Assembly (NCBI GenBank): GCA_964588285.1
Contig: CAZPNX010000008.1
Location: forward strand, 29,214-93,213
Reading direction: 5' to 3'
From: CAZPNX01 sp964588285
Lineage (GTDB): Bacteria; Edwardsbacteria; AC1; EtOH8
DNA length: 64,000 nucleotides
The first letter of the stretch is position 1, and the number at the start of each line of letters is the position of its first letter. Shown one piece after another: positions 32,925-42,132 of the stretch. The notes below the pieces were generated by a model. The model was not told the origin of the DNA and searched no databases. It saw nothing but the letters and a program-made list of their open reading frames with translations. The position numbers were made by a program, and so were the translations under genes.

Positions 32925-33672
32925 GGACTGCCTGATCGAGAAGGTCGGCTCGCGGGGGACCCTCTTCGTCTACGACGATCTGGATGGTCTGCCGACCACG
33001 GTCTACCTGATAAACACCCCCCGTCACGTCTTTATCGTCGACACCTTTTTGGGGCCGGAGAGCATGGAGCCGGTGCTGAGGCACATGGCGGAGCGCTGTC
33101 CGGGGAAACCAGTTGTCGTCTTCAACACCCACTACCACTGGGACCATATCTGGGGCAACTGCGCCTTTCCCGGCGCCACGGTGGCGGCGCATCGGCTGAC
33201 TCGCCCGAAGATGGCCGAAGTGGGCCAGCAGGAACTCACGGCGTATCAAAGATACCGCAGGGGAGCGGTGGATCTGGTCCTGCCGCACCTGACCTTCGAC
33301 GCCAGGCTTTGTTTCGAAGACGATGGAGTGGAGTTCTTTCACTCTCCCGGGCACACCCAGGACTCGACCTCTGGTTACGACCGGATCGACAATGTTCTTT
33401 TGGTCGGCGACAATGTGGAGCTGCCGCTGCCTTACCTCAACTGGGACGGGCTCGGCCGGTACCTGAAGACCCTGGAGGGGTACGAGGAGATTGGCGCCGC
33501 CCGAATCATCGCCGGACACTGCCCCAAGGTCACCAAGGAGGCGATCGACGTCAACATGGAATACCTGCGCGAGTTCATGGCCGGAAACACCGAGTGGTAC
33601 GAGACCGGTGAGGGAAAGGCCACCCACGCCCAGAATGTGGCGGTGATTGGCCGGCTGAGGGGAAAAACCTGA
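32914..33672 (+). CDS. MBL-fold metallo-hydrolase
   Basis: A 252-residue metallo-beta-lactamase-fold enzyme. The metal-binding motif is THYHWDHIWGNCAF (H-x-H-x-D-H), with the next ligands in FHSPGHTQDS and VGDNVELPLPYLNWDG, and the last His in IIAGHCPK. The dinuclear zinc or iron site therefore looks complete. The family covers thioester, lactone and phosphodiester hydrolases, so the substrate is open. Its ATG lies in the end of the GNAT gene, suggesting coexpression with it. No signal peptide is seen, so it should be cytoplasmic. Confidence 0.9.
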   Translation: MPVEDCLIEKVGSRGTLFVYDDLDGLPTTVYLINTPRHVFIVDTFLGPESMEPVLRHMAERCPGKPVVVFNTHYHWDHIWGNCAFPGATVAAHRLTRPKMAEVGQQELTAYQRYRRGAVDLVLPHLTFDARLCFEDDGVEFFHSPGHTQDSTSGYDRIDNVLLVGDNVELPLPYLNWDGLGRYLKTLEGYEEIGAARIIAGHCPKVTKEAIDVNMEYLREFMAGNTEWYETGEGKATHAQNVAVIGRLRGKT

Positions 33673-33751
33673 TCCAGGCGGAATAAAGCCCCGGGCTCCA
33701 AGTATATACAAGGCATACTGCCAGTCATCGATAATTATCGGAGGACCCACC

Positions 33752-36700
33752 ATGAAGCGCCTGACCATCATCTCGGCCGTGCTCCTGGTCTCGCTGTCCC
33801 TGCTGGTCTCGGCCGGCAAGCGGCCGACGCCCACCGACGCCCTCTGGAAGCAGGTGGGGGCCGCCCAGAACAAGGGCCTGCCCCAGACGGCCATCAAGCA
33901 CCTCGACCGCATCCTGGAGATAACCCAGAGTGAGGGGAGGCACGGCGAGTGGCTGAGGGCCCTGTCCCAGAAGATAATGCTCGAGGGCACGGTGCAGGGC
34001 AACAAGCCCGAGGAGAAGGTCGTCAGGCTGAAGGCCGAGTTCGAAAAGGCCGATCCGCGGACCAGGCCGCTGCTTCGGGCCGTCCTGGCCCAGTGGTACT
34101 GGCACTACTACAACCGCAACCGCTGGCGGTTCGCCGGCCGTACCCAGACCCAGGAGATGGACGAGAACGACTTCACCACCTGGGACCTTAAGAAGATCTT
34201 TTCCGAGATAGACGGACTCTATCAGAGCATTCTGCAGGACAGGGAGCTGCTCTCCAAGATCCCGGTCTCCGATTTCAAGGATTTCCTGGAGCCGGGGACC
34301 ATGCCCGAGGAGGTCAGGCCCACCCTTTACGATTTCATCGCCCACGAGGCTTTGGTCTTCTACACCAGCGCCGAGCAGGCGGCGGCCAAGCCGGAGGACG
34401 CCTTTGAGATAGACGCGGCCTCGGACGCCTTCGGCCTGCTTACAGAATTCCTGGCCTACCAGCCGGCCACCGAGGATACCGGATCGGCCAAATACAAGGC
34501 CATCAGGCTCTATCAGTCGCTTCTGGCCATGCATCTGGGCAAAAACAATACCGAGGCCCTGGCCGACCTGGACCTGCTGCGACTCCAATACGTCAAGAAC
34601 AACGGTTTCGGCGAGGAGAAGAACAAGGTCTACATCCAGAGGCTGGAGGAGGCGTTGGGCCGCTACGGCCAGACCTATGCGGCCGGGATGGCCTATTACC
34701 TTCTGGCCAAGGCCTGGGGCGAGGAGAAGGACCTGGTCAAGGCCCATGAGCTGGCGGCCGAGGGGTACAAAAGGCATCCCAGGTCTTTTGGCGGACATTC
34801 ATGCCAGGCGTATTTGACTGAGATAGAGAACAAGACCCTGGCTCTGACCGGGGAACGCTGCGTCCCGCAGAAGCCTACCAAGCTCCAGGTGCGGTATAAA
34901 AATTTCTCCAGGATATACTTCCGGGCCGTGGCCGACGGTTGGGATCGGTTTCTAAACAAGAAGTGGAGCTATCCCAACAGCATCGAGGAAAAAGAGATCT
35001 CAGCCCTGCTCGACAAGAAGCCGGCAGCCGAGTGGACGGCCGAGCTGGAGCCCACCAAGGATTACAAGGAGAAGACGGTAGAGATAGAGGTGCCAAAGCT
35101 CAAGCCCGGATATTACCGGATCTTCGCCAGCTGGCAGCCGGATTTCAAATCATCCACCATGGTCCAGCACACCTGGCTGTGGGTGTGCGACTACACCTTG
35201 GTGGCCAGGATGGGCGACGGGAACATAGATGTCCTGGTAGTGGAGGCCGAAAGCGGTGAGCCGGTGCCGGGCGCCGAGCTTACCATGGTCTACCGGGATA
35301 ATGAGTATTATCGGCTGGGCGAGAAACTCAAGACAGACGAGCTGGGCCGGGCTGTGTTCCGCACCGCCGGGAGCTACTGGGATCGACATCTGCTTCTCAG
35401 GCACAACAAGCAGGAACTTTTTGACGCCAACCAGGTCTATTCCTACCCGCATTCGCCCATCTCGCCGGACGAGCGCACCCTGCTCTACACCGATCGCTCC
35501 CTCTACCGGCCGGGCCAGACCATTTACTTCAAGGGGATCTGCGTCCATGTGGACCAGGAGGGCAACAATTACCGGACACTATCCAACCGAAAGGTGACCG
35601 TCTATTTCCGCGACGCCAACTACCAGGAAATCGCCAGGCAGCAGCTTAACACCAATGATTTCGGCAGCTTCTCGGGAACCTTCACTGCGCCCGAGGGCAG
35701 GCTGACGGGGCTGATGTACGTCTACGCCGAATATCCTCTGGAGGGCTCGGCCCAGTTCCGGGTGGAGGAATACAAACGGCCCAAGTTCTACGTGGAACTG
35801 GAGAAACCAAAGACGGCCTCACGCCTGAACGACAGCGTGACGGTCACAGGTACCGCCATGGGCTACAACGGGGCGCCGGTGGACGGGGCCGAGGTTCGCT
35901 TCAGGGTGCGCCGGGTGGTGCGCTGGCCCTGGTGGTGGTGGTGGTTCCGGCCGGCCCGCGAGGAAAGGTCGCAGGAGATAGCCCACGGCCGCATCCGCAC
36001 CGATGCCGAGGGTAAGTTCAGGATGACCTTCTTCGCCAAGCCCGACCTGTCTGCCTCCAAGAAGGACGATCCCAGCTTCGAGTTCACCCTGAACGCCGAC
36101 GTCACCGCCCCTGACGGAGAGACCCGCTCCGGTGAGACGGCGGTCACCTTGGGCTACAAAGCCCTGTCGCTTAAAATGCAGGCTCCGGAGGATGCCGAGG
36201 AGAATCAAAGCTTCGATCTGGTCATCAGCTCCCAGACGCTGGATGGACAGCCGCTTTCGGCCGAGGGCAGGATCATCATCAAGAAGCTTAAGGAGCCGCA
36301 CCATCCGGTGCCGGGGAAGCTTTGGAGCTATGATTGGTGGTCTGACAGGGAAAACATCGAAGTCCGAAAGGAATTCGGGCCGGACTGGAAGACCTGGCCA
36401 GAGGATAGGACCGTCGAGGAGGTCAAGTTCTCTACACTGAGGTCTAATCCAGAGACATTGAGGATCAAGCTGCCGGCCGGCCTGTATAAATTGGAATGCC
36501 TCTCCTGCGACCAGTTCGGCCAGGAGGTGCGCTCACCCCTGCCGCTGATGGTCCTGCCGAACTGGGACAACAGAACGTTTTCTATTAAGATACCCTCGTT
36601 GGCCAAGCTGCAGAAGGCTTCGGTGGAGGTCGGCGGCCGGGCCAAAGTGCTGTGGGGCACCGGCTATTCCCGGGGCCGGGCCCTGGTGGAGATAGAGCAC

Positions 36701-39700
36701 AAGCGGAAGGTTGTCGAGCGCTACTGGACGGATGCGAACGTCACCCAGCATTCGTTCTCCATTCCGGTAAAGGAGGAGCACCGCGGCGGACTGACGGTCA
36801 AGGTCACCCAGGTGCGGGAGAACCGGGCCTACGCCCACAGCCTTCACCTGGACGTGCCCTGGGACAACAAGGAGCTGGAGATAACGGCCGAGACCTTCCG
36901 CGACAAGCTCCAACCCGGCCAGAAGGAGACCTGGAAGTTCAGGATCAAGGGCAAGAAGCAAATCGCGGCTGAGATGGCGGCCAGCCTCTACGACTTCTCG
37001 CTGGACCAGTTCTATCCCCACTCCTGGTCAGGGTTCAGTTTCTTCTACCGGGACTACAGCGTCTACAACAGCGTCTTCGCCAACGCGGCCCAGGGGTATA
37101 GCACTTGGCGCGACGGATGGAACACTTATTATGGATATCCGACCATAAGCTACATACACTTTCCCTCCAGCGTGGTGGACAACCTGTTCTACTACGGGTA
37201 CGCCCGGTACCGGGGCGGCGGTCCCATGGATTCGCCGCGCCGCAAGACGGCCAGCGCCAAGGACGAGGTGGCGCTGGAGGCGGCCGCCCCGCCGCCGGCG
37301 CCGGCCGCCATGGCCCAATCGGCTCCAGGAGTGGCCGGCGACGCAGCGTCGGAAGCGAAAAAGCCTGAGGGCGAGAAGGCCGACAGAGACGACAAGGCTC
37401 CCAAGGCGGCCAAGCCGATCGACACCAAGGGCTTTGCCGTCCGCAAGAACCTCAACGAGACCGCCTTCTTCTTCCCGCATCTGCAGGCGGATAAGGACGG
37501 CTCGGTCACCATCTCCTTCACCATGCCCGAGGCCCTGACCAAGTGGAAGCTTTTGAGCCTGGCCCATGCCAACGACTGCCAGAGCGGCCTGTACACCGGG
37601 TTCACCGTCACCCAGAAGGAGCTGATGGTCCAGCCCAACGCCCCGCGCTTCCTGCGGGAGGGGGACGAGATATACTTCACCGCCAAGGTGCAGAACGTGT
37701 CCGAGAAGGAACAGAAGGGCACGGTCCAGCTCAACTTCCGAGACCTGTTCAGCGACAAGCCGCTGGATGATGCTTTGGGCCATAAGACCACGGCCTACCA
37801 GTTCAAGATCAAGCCCAAGTCGTCCGAGGGTTTCTCCTGGCGCATCAAGGTCCCCAAGGGCCAGGGGCCTATAGCCTACACCGTTGTCGCCAAAAGCCAG
37901 AAATTCTCGGACGGCGAGGCCGGGGCAGTGCCGATACTGACCTCGCGCATATTCCTCACTGAGTCCGTACCCCTGTGGATCCGGGGGCCGGGGGAGAAAA
38001 AGTTCGCCTTCGGCCGGCTGAAGGAGATCGGCAAGTCGGAGACCTTTGACCCTTACAGGCTGACGGTCCAGGTGGCCTCCAACCCCTCGTGGTATGCGGT
38101 CCAGGCCCTGCCCTACCTCATAGAATTTCCCTTCGAGTGCTCGGAGCAGGTGTTCAACCGGCTCTACGCCAACTCGCTGGCCGGCCACATCGCGGGCTCC
38201 GACCCTAAGATTCGCAAGGTGTTCGACCAGTGGAAAGGAACTGACGCCCTCAAGTCTAATCTCGAGAAGAACCAACAGCTGAAGTCGGTGATGCTAGAGG
38301 AGACACCCTGGGTGCTCCAGGCCCAGAGCGAGTCCCAGTCCAAGCGCAATGTGGGCCTGCTGTTCGAGGAGAACACCCTCAAAGCCAACATCGGTTCGGC
38401 CTACGAAAAGCTTTCGGCCATGCAGCTTTCCAACGGCGCCTGGCCGTGGTTCCCCGGCGGCCGTCCCGACCCCTACATCACTCTCTACGTGGTCACCGGT
38501 TTCGCCAGGCTGAGACATTTGGGCGCTAAGCCTGACATGTCCATGCCGCTCAAATCCCTGGATTACCTCGATTCCTGGATTCGAAAGATCTACGATGACA
38601 TCAGCGACAAGAAGCAGAACCACCTTTCGTCCCTCATCGCCTTCTACCTCTACGGCCGCAGTTTTTATCTCAAGGATCGGGCCATCTCAGCCCATAACAG
38701 GGTGGCGGTAGATTATTTCTTAAAGCAGGCCGAGCAATACTGGCTGGATCTCAACTCGCGCATGAGCCAGGGTTACCTGGCGCTGGCCCTGAACCGCTTC
38801 GGCAACAAAAAGCTGGCCCAGGGCATCCTGGCCTCCATAAAAGAGCGCAGCGTCACCTCGGAGGAGATGGGCCGGTTCTGGCGCGAGGACGAGCTGTCCT
38901 GGTGGTGGTACCAGGCGCCCATCGAGACCCAGGCCCTGATGATCGAAGCCTTCGCCGAGGTGGCCGAGGACACGGCCGCGGTCGAGGATTGCAAGGTGTG
39001 GCTCCTCAAGCAGAAGCAGACCCAGCACTGGCGGACCACCAAGGCCACCGCCGACGCGGTCTACGCTCTGTTGCTGCGCGGCTCGGAATGGCTCAAGTCC
39101 GATCAGCTGGTGGAGGTGCGTCTGGCCGACCTGCTGGTCACCGCGGACAGGCCTTCGACTTCGCTCAGCCCAGGAGTCGAAGCTGGCACTGGGTTCTACG
39201 AAAAGGCTTATCAGGGTCCGGAAATCAAACCTCAATATTCGGAGATCACGGTCACCAAGCGCGACAAGGGCATCGCTTGGGGAGGCGTCCACTTCCAGTA
39301 CTTCGAGGATATGTCAAAAGTCACCCCCCATAAGACAAACCTTTCCTTGGAGAAGACACTCTTTGTCAACCGCGACACCAAGAAGGGGAGGGTGATAGAA
39401 CCGGTGACCGGGCCGCTTTCGGTGGGCGATTTGGTCACCTGTCGCCTGGTTCTACGGGTGGATCGGGATATGGAATACGTGCATTTAAAAGACTTGCGGG
39501 GCTCGGGCCTGGAGTCGGTCAATGTGCTTTCGCAGTACAAGTACCAGGACGGCCTGGCCTATTACGAGTCCACCCGGGACGCGGCCAGCCACTTCTTCAT
39601 CGACTACCTGCCCAAGGGCACCTACGTCTTCGAATACCAGCTGAGGGTCCAGCTCAAAGGAAAGTACCAGAGCGGCCTGGCCGAGATCCAGTGCATGTAT

Positions 39701-39751
39701 GCCCCGGAGTTCAACAGCCACTCGGGCAGCGTCTGGATGGATGTGAAGTAA
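33752..39751 (+). CDS. Secreted alpha-2-macroglobulin family protein with thioester motif
   Basis: A 1999-residue exported protein with signal peptide MKRLTIISAVLLVSLSLLVSAG and no lipobox. After an N-terminal helical region (about 30-370) come macroglobulin domains. The MG2-type domain has FKGICVHVDQEGNNY preceded by LLYTDRSLYRPGQTIYFKG. The central A2M domain has FFFPHLQADKDGSVTISFTMPEALTKWKLLSLAH. The thioester motif CSEQ starts at Cys1463 in FPFECSEQVFNRLY, followed by the alpha/alpha TED and a C-terminal receptor-like domain. A low-complexity Ala/Lys/Pro stretch (about 1170-1225) may act as bait region. Oddities are a run of five consecutive tryptophans and a short dispersed repeat at 39152-39168. 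It likely traps attacking proteases in the periplasm. It differs from the usual lipoprotein-plus-PBP1C pairing, although a pbpC gene lies 4 kb downstream. Confidence 0.92.
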   Translation: MKRLTIISAVLLVSLSLLVSAGKRPTPTDALWKQVGAAQNKGLPQTAIKHLDRILEITQSEGRHGEWLRALSQKIMLEGTVQGNKPEEKVVRLKAEFEKADPRTRPLLRAVLAQWYWHYYNRNRWRFAGRTQTQEMDENDFTTWDLKKIFSEIDGLYQSILQDRELLSKIPVSDFKDFLEPGTMPEEVRPTLYDFIAHEALVFYTSAEQAAAKPEDAFEIDAASDAFGLLTEFLAYQPATEDTGSAKYKAIRLYQSLLAMHLGKNNTEALADLDLLRLQYVKNNGFGEEKNKVYIQRLEEALGRYGQTYAAGMAYYLLAKAWGEEKDLVKAHELAAEGYKRHPRSFGGHSCQAYLTEIENKTLALTGERCVPQKPTKLQVRYKNFSRIYFRAVADGWDRFLNKKWSYPNSIEEKEISALLDKKPAAEWTAELEPTKDYKEKTVEIEVPKLKPGYYRIFASWQPDFKSSTMVQHTWLWVCDYTLVARMGDGNIDVLVVEAESGEPVPGAELTMVYRDNEYYRLGEKLKTDELGRAVFRTAGSYWDRHLLLRHNKQELFDANQVYSYPHSPISPDERTLLYTDRSLYRPGQTIYFKGICVHVDQEGNNYRTLSNRKVTVYFRDANYQEIARQQLNTNDFGSFSGTFTAPEGRLTGLMYVYAEYPLEGSAQFRVEEYKRPKFYVELEKPKTASRLNDSVTVTGTAMGYNGAPVDGAEVRFRVRRVVRWPWWWWWFRPAREERSQEIAHGRIRTDAEGKFRMTFFAKPDLSASKKDDPSFEFTLNADVTAPDGETRSGETAVTLGYKALSLKMQAPEDAEENQSFDLVISSQTLDGQPLSAEGRIIIKKLKEPHHPVPGKLWSYDWWSDRENIEVRKEFGPDWKTWPEDRTVEEVKFSTLRSNPETLRIKLPAGLYKLECLSCDQFGQEVRSPLPLMVLPNWDNRTFSIKIPSLAKLQKASVEVGGRAKVLWGTGYSRGRALVEIEHKRKVVERYWTDANVTQHSFSIPVKEEHRGGLTVKVTQVRENRAYAHSLHLDVPWDNKELEITAETFRDKLQPGQKETWKFRIKGKKQIAAEMAASLYDFSLDQFYPHSWSGFSFFYRDYSVYNSVFANAAQGYSTWRDGWNTYYGYPTISYIHFPSSVVDNLFYYGYARYRGGGPMDSPRRKTASAKDEVALEAAAPPPAPAAMAQSAPGVAGDAASEAKKPEGEKADRDDKAPKAAKPIDTKGFAVRKNLNETAFFFPHLQADKDGSVTISFTMPEALTKWKLLSLAHANDCQSGLYTGFTVTQKELMVQPNAPRFLREGDEIYFTAKVQNVSEKEQKGTVQLNFRDLFSDKPLDDALGHKTTAYQFKIKPKSSEGFSWRIKVPKGQGPIAYTVVAKSQKFSDGEAGAVPILTSRIFLTESVPLWIRGPGEKKFAFGRLKEIGKSETFDPYRLTVQVASNPSWYAVQALPYLIEFPFECSEQVFNRLYANSLAGHIAGSDPKIRKVFDQWKGTDALKSNLEKNQQLKSVMLEETPWVLQAQSESQSKRNVGLLFEENTLKANIGSAYEKLSAMQLSNGAWPWFPGGRPDPYITLYVVTGFARLRHLGAKPDMSMPLKSLDYLDSWIRKIYDDISDKKQNHLSSLIAFYLYGRSFYLKDRAISAHNRVAVDYFLKQAEQYWLDLNSRMSQGYLALALNRFGNKKLAQGILASIKERSVTSEEMGRFWREDELSWWWYQAPIETQALMIEAFAEVAEDTAAVEDCKVWLLKQKQTQHWRTTKATADAVYALLLRGSEWLKSDQLVEVRLADLLVTADRPSTSLSPGVEAGTGFYEKAYQGPEIKPQYSEITVTKRDKGIAWGGVHFQYFEDMSKVTPHKTNLSLEKTLFVNRDTKKGRVIEPVTGPLSVGDLVTCRLVLRVDRDMEYVHLKDLRGSGLESVNVLSQYKYQDGLAYYESTRDAASHFFIDYLPKGTYVFEYQLRVQLKGKYQSGLAEIQCMYAPEFNSHSGSVWMDVK
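35928..35945 (+). repeat. TGG triplet run encoding a poly-tryptophan stretch
   Basis: Five TGG codons in succession inside the macroglobulin gene give RWPWWWWWFRP. It is a microsatellite-type repeat at a place where MG domains have variable loops. Confidence 0.7.
39152..39168. repeat. Short dispersed repeat inside the macroglobulin gene
   Basis: CCTTCGACTTCGCTCAG matches the CCTTCGAC...CTCAG family at 121-139 and 15117-15135. It is in frame and encodes P-S-T-S-L-S near residue 1803. Confidence 0.55.
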
Positions 39752-39762
39752 ATCTGCTCGGC

Positions 39763-39800
39763 AAGCATGAAAAGCGGCTCAAAGGCCGCTTTTCATGCTT
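39763..39800 (+). terminator. Strong hairpin terminator after the macroglobulin gene
   Basis: AAGCATGAAAAGCGGC pairs perfectly with GCCGCTTTTCATGCTT: a 16-bp stem with a 6-base loop, 12 bases after the stop codon. The stem itself contains T-runs, so it can end transcription in either direction. Confidence 0.75.
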
Positions 39801-39827
39801 GATAATCAAGCCATTATATGATATTTT
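39799..39827 (+). promoter_or_regulatory. Candidate promoter of the TudS-like gene
   Basis: TTGATA (39799-39804), 17-base spacer, TATTTT (39822-39827). The GTG at 39835 lies 8 bases after the -10 element, which again suggests a leaderless or near-leaderless mRNA. The -10 box is only 4/6. Confidence 0.5.
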
Positions 39828-39834
39828 GATATTG

Positions 39835-40377
39835 GTGAGAGGAAAAGACAGCCGCAGCCGTAACTTAATATTTCTGGCCCACTGCCTGCTCAACCAGAAC
39901 GCCAAGGTCCAGGGGTTGGCCGGATATCGGGGAGCCTTCGAACCTCTGATACGGAAAATACTGAGGTCCGGAGTCGGCCTGATCCAGCTGCCTTGCCCGG
40001 AGATGGCCTGCCTGGGGCCGAAACGGCCGCTGGGGACGGACACGGTGGAACAGTACGATACGCCGAGATACAGGTCGGTATGCCGGAGACTGGCCAGAGC
40101 CGCGGTGCGAGAGATCCGGTCGTATCAGAAAAACGGATACAAGGTGGTGGCGATGCTGGGAGTGGAGGGAAGTCCAAGCTGCAGCGTGAACAGAGTGCCG
40201 AGACTGGTTTCAGATAGACGAAGAATGGTCAAGGGCAGCGGTCTGTTTACCGGAGCTCTCAGGCAGGAGATGCGAAGGCAAGGAGCGATGGTTCCCCTAA
40301 TCGGAGTGCCGGAAACTGGCGGTAAGAAAGACCTCGATTCGACTTGGAAAAGGATCGGAAAGCTGTTTCTCGGTTGA
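39835..40377 (+). CDS. TudS-like / DUF523-related protein (putative desulfidase family)
   Basis: About 180 residues. Segments shared with the DUF523/TudS group are NLIFLAHCLLNQNAKVQGL at the start, RSGVGLIQLPCPEMACLGPKRPLG in the middle and VVAMLGVEGSPSCSVNRV. These place three conserved cysteines (in HCLLNQ, PCPEM and SPSC) where TudS binds a [4Fe-4S] cluster used to remove sulfur from thiouracil-like compounds. Cytoplasmic, no signal peptide. The GTG at 39835 is preferred because upstream in-frame sequence belongs to the terminator; TTG at 39826 or 39832 is possible. The 3' end lies 17 bases before rsmA. The biochemical role here is unproven. Confidence 0.75.
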   Translation: MRGKDSRSRNLIFLAHCLLNQNAKVQGLAGYRGAFEPLIRKILRSGVGLIQLPCPEMACLGPKRPLGTDTVEQYDTPRYRSVCRRLARAAVREIRSYQKNGYKVVAMLGVEGSPSCSVNRVPRLVSDRRRMVKGSGLFTGALRQEMRRQGAMVPLIGVPETGGKKDLDSTWKRIGKLFLG

Positions 40378-40394
40378 ATATCAGTCCGTCCGGT

Positions 40395-41225
40395 ATGACA
40401 TATAGCACGCGCCCCCTCAAGCGATTCGGCCAGCATTTCCTGGCCTCGCCGGCCGTGGCCCGGAGCATAGTGGACGCCGCCGGAGCGACATCAGAGGACG
40501 CGGTGCTGGAGATCGGGCCGGGCCGGGGGATACTCACCGACCTCCTGACCGAGCGGGCCGGGCGGCTGGTGGCGGTGGAGCTGGACCGCCATCTGGCACG
40601 GGAGCTGGCGGCCCGATACCACCACCTTCCCCACGTTCGCATCATCCAGTCTGATTTTCTTGATTTAGATCCCATGGATCTAGGCCTGTCCGGGTATGCC
40701 AGGAACCTGGCGGTGTCCAACCTGCCTTACAACGCGGCCGTGCCCATAATGGAGAAGCTGTTCCAAAGCCGGATTCCCTTCGCCAAAATGGTGGTGATGG
40801 TGCAAAGGGAAATGGCGGCCAGGATGGCGGCCGGCCCGGGAGCCAAAAATTACGGATCGCTTTCGGTCTTTATCCAGGCCAAGGCGGAAGTGGAGAGGCT
40901 GTTCGACGTCAAGCCGGGTTCCTTCGTTCCCCCGCCCAAGGTGATGTCGACCGTGGTGGAGCTGAGGCCTTTTGAGAAGGTTTTGGTGCCGGAGAGCGAA
41001 GCGGAAGGTTTTCATGAATTCGTCCGCGCCTGCTTCGGCTATCGACGCAAGATGCTCCAGGCCGGGCTGAGGCAGGTTCTGAAAAACCCAGCCGTGGCTC
41101 CAGGGGCGAAAAACATCGCGGGCATTGACCTGACCAGAAGGGCGGAAAGCCTGTCTGTTGGCGAGTTCCTGGGCCTTTACCGGGCAGTGTCTCAATCCAA
41201 GACCGAAGGAAATAAAGGATGCTGA
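40395..41225 (+). CDS. rsmA: 16S rRNA dimethyladenosine transferase RsmA (KsgA)
   Basis: A 276-residue methyltransferase that makes m6,2A at A1518 and A1519 of 16S rRNA. Typical segments are PLKRFGQHFLASPAVARSIVDAAG at the start, AVLEIGPGRGILTDLL (SAM motif I), VAVELDRHLARELAARY, and VSNLPYNAAVPIM, which is the catalytic N-L-P-Y motif. Later come VMVQREMAARMAAGPGAKNYGSLSVFIQ, FVPPPKVMSTVV and RKMLQAGLRQVL. It overlaps the prenyltransferase gene by 7 bases. The ATG at 40395 fits the family N-terminus; no clear ribosome-binding site is visible, and translation may be coupled to the gene upstream. Confidence 0.95.
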   Translation: MTYSTRPLKRFGQHFLASPAVARSIVDAAGATSEDAVLEIGPGRGILTDLLTERAGRLVAVELDRHLARELAARYHHLPHVRIIQSDFLDLDPMDLGLSGYARNLAVSNLPYNAAVPIMEKLFQSRIPFAKMVVMVQREMAARMAAGPGAKNYGSLSVFIQAKAEVERLFDVKPGSFVPPPKVMSTVVELRPFEKVLVPESEAEGFHEFVRACFGYRRKMLQAGLRQVLKNPAVAPGAKNIAGIDLTRRAESLSVGEFLGLYRAVSQSKTEGNKGC

Positions 41226-42088
41226 AAAATCTGGCGCTTTCCCTGCGTCCCGGCCAGTGGGTGAAAAACCTGGTGGTTTTGGCGGCGTTGGTGTTCTCCC
41301 AGAACCTGGGGGATGCGGGCCTGGCGATCAAATCCCTGCTGGCTTTGGTTATTTTCTGCCTGCTGTCAAGCTCCGTCTATCTAGTCAACGATATTGCTGA
41401 CCGAAAAAGCGACCGGGCCCATCCCCAGAAAAAAAACCGGCCCATTGCCGCCGGGCTGATCAAGCCGGCCACGGCCGCACTGGCGGCCGCGTTTTTGGGG
41501 ACGGGAGCGCTGGCCGGAGCCTGGCTGCTGAACCCGCTTTTTTGCGCCGTGGCTGCGGCCTATGCCGCTTTGATGGTCGGCTACTCGTTTTTGCTCAAGA
41601 GGGTGGTCATCGCCGACGTCTTCGCCATTGCCGCCGGCTTTGTACTGAGGGCGGCGGCCGGGGCCGAGGCCATCGGCGTCCCCATCTCGGACTGGCTGCT
41701 GGTGTGCGTCATCATGCTGGCCTTGTTTCTGTCTCTGGCCAAGCGACGGCAGGAGCTGGTTTCGGCTGGAAGCGAAAGCGGGGTTTCACGCCCGGTTCTG
41801 AGCCATTACTCGGAAAAGCTTTTGGACCAGATGATGGCGGTGGCGGCCTCGGGGGCGGTGGTCTGCTACAGCCTTTACACCCTGTGGCCGGAAACGGTGG
41901 CCAGGCTGGGAACGTCTGATCTCAAATACACCGTGCCCCTGGTGGTCTTCGGGATCTTCCGCTATCTGTTTCTGGTCTACCAAAGGAGGGAGGGTGAACG
42001 GCCGGAGCGGGTGTTGCTGGCCGATCCTTGGATACTGGGGGACATCATGGCCTACGGGGTGCTGGTTTGGTACCTGCTTTACCGGTAA
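41219..42088 (+). CDS. UbiA-family prenyltransferase, decaprenyl-phosphate phosphoribosyltransferase-like
   Basis: A 289-residue, nine-helix membrane enzyme. It starts LRPGQWVKNLVVLAALVFSQNL, then SSSVYLVNDIADRKSDRAHPQKKNRPIAAGLI, the N-D-x-x-D-x-x-x-D-x-x-H-P motif. The second acidic motif lies near RVVIADVFAIAAGFVLRAAAGA. This pattern is closest to DPPR synthase (the Rv3806c group), which joins phosphoribose to decaprenyl phosphate on the way to decaprenyl-phosphoryl-arabinose. No epimerase gene is adjacent, so the end product is uncertain. It is cotranslated with rsmA by a 7-base overlap and faces rpsU across a shared terminator. Confidence 0.85.
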   Translation: MLKNLALSLRPGQWVKNLVVLAALVFSQNLGDAGLAIKSLLALVIFCLLSSSVYLVNDIADRKSDRAHPQKKNRPIAAGLIKPATAALAAAFLGTGALAGAWLLNPLFCAVAAAYAALMVGYSFLLKRVVIADVFAIAAGFVLRAAAGAEAIGVPISDWLLVCVIMLALFLSLAKRRQELVSAGSESGVSRPVLSHYSEKLLDQMMAVAASGAVVCYSLYTLWPETVARLGTSDLKYTVPLVVFGIFRYLFLVYQRREGERPERVLLADPWILGDIMAYGVLVWYLLYR

Positions 42089-42092
42089 AAAA

Positions 42093-42114
42093 ACCCCGCC
42101 TGTTGGGGCGGGGT
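42093..42114 (-). terminator. Shared terminator between the prenyltransferase gene and rpsU
   Basis: ACCCCGCC and GGCGGGGT form an 8-bp stem with a TGTTGG loop. On the minus strand it is followed by seven T residues, making a strong terminator for rpsU; it can also stop transcripts from the plus-strand prenyltransferase gene. Confidence 0.85.
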
Positions 42115-42132
42115 CCTTTGGGTTGTCGGAAA

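Noticed and set aside
33949..39333. Several 75-400-codon frames on both strands across the macroglobulin gene
   Set aside because: All lie within the single 2000-codon frame and show Arg/Gly/Pro-rich shadow composition.
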